DNA of 64,000 nucleotides from Streptomyces sp. NRRL WC-3605. Lineage in GTDB: Bacteria > Actinomycetota > Actinomycetes > Streptomycetales > Streptomycetaceae. The DNA is taken from the NCBI RefSeq assembly GCF_001509795.1, contig NZ_LLZN01000067.1, positions 1-64,000 on the forward strand, read 5' to 3'. Shown piece by piece: positions 61,444 to 64,000 of the stretch. A program made the position numbers and the translations under genes. The stretch's first letter is position 1. Each line of letters opens with the position of its first letter. Under the pieces are notes generated by a model. That model was not told where the DNA came from. It ran no database searches and saw nothing but the letters and a program-made list of their open reading frames with translations.

Positions 61444-62344
61444 AGCGGCGGTGCCGGTGGGCCAGGGCCTCGTAGGAGGCGGCCAGCGCCGGCGCCGCCG
61501 TGTCGTACGTGCGCTGCGCCACCCCGACGAACAGGCAGTCCACGACGAGGAGCTGACTCGTGCGGGACGACATCGCGGCCGGGCGCAGCTCGCTCTCGCG
61601 GGCCGTCGACGTGGTGAGGACGTGGTCGGCGTACTGCGTGACCGCGCCGTCGGGCCGGCCGGTGATGGCGACCGTGGTGGCGCCGTGTTCGAAGGCGACC
61701 CGCAGCGGCTCGATGACGTCCCCGGTGGAGCCGGAGTGCGTGATCGCGATGGCCACGTCCCCGGCGCGCAGCTGGACGGCGTTCGTCACCGCGAGGTGCG
61801 GATCGCTGTGCGCGTGCGCTATCAGCCCTATCCGCAGCAGCTTCTGCGTGAGGTCCTGGGCGACCAGGCCGCTCGCCCCGATGCCGTACACGTCGATCCG
61901 GCGGGCCGCCGCGGCCGCGGTGACCGCCGCGCCCAGCTGGACGGTGTCGAGACCGGCCGCCGTGTCGGCGAGGGTCTGCTGCTCGTCGTAGGCCAGCTTG
62001 GCGACGACGTCGGCGATCGGGTCGTCCACCGCGATGTCGGTGGTGATGGCGGGCGCGCGGCCCGACTCCTGCTGGGCGGCCAGGCCGGCCAGGGCGAGCC
62101 GCAGGTCGCGGTAGCCGGGGTAGCCGAGGAGGCGGGCGGTGCGGACGACGGTGGCCTCGCTGGTGCCGGTGAGCTCGGCGAGTCCGGTGACCGTGAGGGC
62201 GGCACAGCCCGCAGGGTCGTTCGCCACCGCTTCGGCGACGCGCTGCATGGAGCGGGTCATCGACGGGGCGAGCGTGCGCACCTTGGCCGCGAGGGCGGCG
62301 GGCGCGGGCGCGCGGCCGAAAGTTTCCTTCACGTCATTGGTCAC
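61442..62344 (-). CDS. murR: MurR/RpiR-family transcriptional regulator
   Basis: 300 aa. N-terminal HTH (LTVTGLAELTGTSEATVVRTARLLGYPGYRDLRL) and C-terminal SIS sugar-phosphate-binding domain (IDVYGIGASGLVAQDLTQKLLRIG, ITHSGSTGDVIEPLRVA). Sensing MurNAc-6-P or a related sugar phosphate is likely because murQ is next. The GTG at 62344 overlaps the divergent promoter with an inverted repeat. Confidence 0.9.
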   Translation of the reverse strand: MTNDVKETFGRAPAPAALAAKVRTLAPSMTRSMQRVAEAVANDPAGCAALTVTGLAELTGTSEATVVRTARLLGYPGYRDLRLALAGLAAQQESGRAPAITTDIAVDDPIADVVAKLAYDEQQTLADTAAGLDTVQLGAAVTAAAAARRIDVYGIGASGLVAQDLTQKLLRIGLIAHAHSDPHLAVTNAVQLRAGDVAIAITHSGSTGDVIEPLRVAFEHGATTVAITGRPDGAVTQYADHVLTTSTARESELRPAAMSSRTSQLLVVDCLFVGVAQRTYDTAAPALAASYEALAHRHRR

Positions 62345-62346
62345 AT

Positions 62347-62364
62347 ATGAAACGTATTTTCAAT
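62347..62364. promoter_or_regulatory. TGAAA-N5-TTTCA operator-like palindrome
   Basis: ATGAAACGTATTTTCAAT: TGAAA and TTTCA arms (62348-62362) directly before the regulator start, between divergent genes. Probable autoregulatory site. Confidence 0.6.
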
Positions 62365-62399
62365 GCCGGGTCGTGGTCAAGAGTGCGCACAATAGACGC

Positions 62400-62780
62400 A
62401 TGGACCCCGTCACCCCGCTCGAACAGGCGCTGCACACGGCCCGCGCCCTGGTGCTCGCCGACCTGGCCGCCGACGAGGTCGCCGAGTCGGACGTCGTCTC
62501 CCTGGTGGAGCAGTCCGTCGCCGAACGGCGCTGGTGGGTGGAGCAGTGGCCGGAGGGTGCGGCGTACGTGGCGGGACTGGTCGCCCAGGACGTGCAGGAC
62601 GCGCTGCTGGACCGGCACGGCCGCTGGCCGCTGTGCCCGGTGTGCGGCACCGGCGAGCCGCACGCGCTGGAGGTCGAGCCCGAGCTGGGCCCGGACCCGC
62701 ACTGGGTGTGCCACAAGGCCGGCGTGAAGGTCGCGCAGGTCGGCTCGCTCGGGCCCGCGACCGGGAAGCCCTCCGCGTGA
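62400..62780 (+). CDS. conserved hypothetical protein with Cys motif
   Basis: 126 aa from ATG 62400. An N-terminal helical half (HTARALVLADLAADEV, SVAERRWWVEQWPEGAAYVAGLVAQDVQ) leads to CPVCGTGEPHALEVE and HWVCHKAG, a three-Cys/His putative zinc site. The stop overlaps the GTG of the next gene. No known function; likely a two-gene unit with the DUF4031 protein. Confidence 0.8.
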   Translation: MDPVTPLEQALHTARALVLADLAADEVAESDVVSLVEQSVAERRWWVEQWPEGAAYVAGLVAQDVQDALLDRHGRWPLCPVCGTGEPHALEVEPELGPDPHWVCHKAGVKVAQVGSLGPATGKPSA

Positions 62781-63079
62781 CGATCTACATCGACCCGCCC
62801 ACCTGGCCGGGCCACGGCCGCCTCTGGTCGCACGTCGTCAGCGACGTCTCCTACGACGAACTGCACCGCTTCGCCGACGGCATCGGCGTCCCGCGCCGGG
62901 CGTTCGAACGGGACCACTACGACCTCCCCGCGCACCGGTACGCCGACGCGGTCGGCGCCGGCGCGGTCGAGGTCAGCAGCCGCGAAGTGGTGCGGCTGCT
63001 GTACGGGGCCGGTCTGCGCAGGCGGAAGAAGGACATGCGTCACCGGCCGGACGGCGTGCCCGGGTCCCGGCGGACGTAG
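62777..63079 (+). CDS. DUF4031 domain protein
   Basis: 100 aa from GTG 62777, overlapping the upstream stop (GTGA). The conserved DUF4031 core is IYIDPPTWPGHGRLWSHVVSD, FADGIGVPRRAFERDHYDLP and HRYADAV. Family role unknown; short and soluble. The last 40 bp overlap the convergent gene that runs in from the window edge. Confidence 0.88.
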   Translation: MTIYIDPPTWPGHGRLWSHVVSDVSYDELHRFADGIGVPRRAFERDHYDLPAHRYADAVGAGAVEVSSREVVRLLYGAGLRRRKKDMRHRPDGVPGSRRT

Positions 63080-64000
63080 AGCAGGAGCGAGCCCTCCGAC
63101 TCGTGCCGGTCCTGGACCGCCCGCTCCTCCTCGGCGCCGGCGCGGACGTACCCGGCGCGCTCGGCGACGCGCTGGGAGGGGGCGTTGCCCTCCTCGACCG
63201 TCGCGCACAGGCTGTGGACGTCGTCGCGGGCCAGCGCCCACCGGGACAGGGCGTCCAGCGCCTCCGACGCGTAGCCCCGGCCGCGGGCGCCCTCCACCAG
63301 GTCGTAGCCGATCTCCGCGCGGCCCTCCTCGTCCGGGGCGCCGTGGAAGCCGATGCCGCCGACCGCGAGGCCGTCCTCCCGCCGCACGAGGACGAACACG
63401 CCGAACTCGGGGCGGTGCAGGCCCGCCTCGTACGCCTGCGTCAGCATCCCGGCGGCCTCGCGCGTCCCCTCGTAGGGGCCGCCGACGACCCAGTCGAACC
63501 CGCCGTCGCCGCCCTGGGCGAGATCGGTGGCGGTGGCCGGGGTGAGCCCCTGGAGGGTGAGCCGCTCGGACGGGAGGACGAGGTCGTTCTTCCAGCGCCA
63601 GGCGTCGACCGGGGCGCGGCCGGGCAGGTCGCCGCGGCCGGTGGCCCACAGCAGGGTGCGCCAGGGGTCCGCGTCCGGGCGGACCTCCGGGAAGATCGTC
63701 GTCAGCACGAACCGGGGGAGCGCGGCCGGGGGTTCGTAGGCCAGCCCCAGCCCGACGGCGATGTCATGGGTGTGCAGCAGCACCTCGGCGACGCCCATCG
63801 CGGCGAACCCCTCGCGGTTCGCGCTGCGGAACGGGTACGGGTGGAAGGCGCGCACCCCGGGCGGGGTGGTGCGCAGGGCCGCCGTGAGCAGGGCACCGGT
63901 CGTCTCGATGACGTCGAGCAGCCCGTCGTTGCCGGTGCCCTCGTCGAGGGTGATCTCGAAGGGGACGTAGGCGCGCTGCGCCCGCCCCGCGAGCTGCCCC
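63040..64000 (-). CDS. maleylpyruvate-isomerase-like / GNAT fusion (partial, N-terminus outside)
   Basis: The frame is open to the window edge, so the start lies beyond 64000; 319 codons are visible. The upstream part has GVAEVLLHTHDIAVGLGL, typical of the DinB-like mycothiol-dependent maleylpyruvate isomerase fold. From about residue 145 it is a RimJ/RimL-type GNAT (GRAEIGYDLVEGARGRGYASEALDALSRWAL, NAPSQRVAERAGYVR). A mycothiol-type bundle fused to an acetyltransferase is unusual. It overlaps the DUF4031 gene by 40 bp at its 3' end. Confidence 0.8.
   Translation of the reverse strand, partial: GQLAGRAQRAYVPFEITLDEGTGNDGLLDVIETTGALLTAALRTTPPGVRAFHPYPFRSANREGFAAMGVAEVLLHTHDIAVGLGLAYEPPAALPRFVLTTIFPEVRPDADPWRTLLWATGRGDLPGRAPVDAWRWKNDLVLPSERLTLQGLTPATATDLAQGGDGGFDWVVGGPYEGTREAAGMLTQAYEAGLHRPEFGVFVLVRREDGLAVGGIGFHGAPDEEGRAEIGYDLVEGARGRGYASEALDALSRWALARDDVHSLCATVEEGNAPSQRVAERAGYVRAGAEEERAVQDRHESEGSLLLYVRRDPGTPSGR

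Overview
The window is chromosomal DNA from a Streptomyces. Evidence: very high G+C, GTG/TTG starts, a developmental GAF-PAS-GGDEF protein, a shared sugar-ABC ATPase (MsiK type), DasR-type operators, PHO boxes, a CIRCE-controlled second GroEL, and a gene order (phoU-phoRP-carD-ispDF-cysS-rlmB ... nagKA-otsBA ... thrC-csp-groEL2) that I know from Streptomyces coelicolor. Comparisons with S. coelicolor are from memory; no database was searched.

Layout. 0.2-9.8 kb: a multidomain SpoIIE phosphatase, a Cys-rich mini-protein, phoU facing phoR-phoP with PHO boxes between, a lipoprotein, carD, and ispD-ispF. 9.9-16.8 kb: cysS, rlmB, a DoxX-like membrane protein, a sugar-phosphate nucleotidyltransferase, a membrane-anchored small protein and the msiK-type ATPase. 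17.0-22.4 kb: a tRNA-Thr followed by an island of eight small exported proteins. Several share an almost identical MRKLHK-type signal peptide and 5' leader, and they fall into at least three paralogous families. 22.5-26.7 kb: a compact four-gene lipid or acyl-transfer cluster (WS/DGAT-like acyltransferase, acyl carrier protein, ketosynthase, second WS/DGAT-like protein). 26.7-39.4 kb: metabolic and stress genes, including GNATs, an aminoglycoside-type kinase, FAD oxidoreductases, a DHA2 exporter, a pentapeptide-repeat protein, a frameshifted gene, an M1 peptidase lipoprotein, a GNAT-Nudix fusion, TerD and ArfB. 39.5-43.1 kb: a flavin reductase, the diguanylate cyclase CdgB with BldD-like and Crp-like promoter sites, and a carbohydrate-binding membrane protein. 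43.1-51.7 kb: sugar metabolism (PfkB kinase, nagK-nagA under DasR-like sites, a sugar-binding lipoprotein, otsB, otsA, a GpgS-like glycosyltransferase). 51.8-53.6 kb: a SAM riboswitch leading a threonine-synthase-like PLP enzyme translationally coupled to a MoaD/ThiS-like sulfur carrier. 54.0-56.2 kb: a cold-shock protein and groEL2 behind two tandem CIRCE elements. 56.3-64.0 kb: an Old-Yellow-Enzyme reductase, an MFS exporter with a palindromic operator, a DinB protein, an RpiR/MurR regulator with murQ, small conserved proteins, and a GNAT-fusion gene cut by the window end.

How they work together. PhoU/PhoR/PhoP form the phosphate switch. NagK/NagA, MsiK, the sugar-binding lipoprotein and MurR/MurQ point to amino-sugar and cell-wall recycling. 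OtsA/OtsB make trehalose. The strongest candidates for undescribed biology are the exported-protein island, the WS/DGAT-ACP-KS-WS/DGAT cluster, and the SAM-riboswitch/ThrC-like/sulfur-carrier pair, which I read as a possible carrier-dependent homocysteine route.
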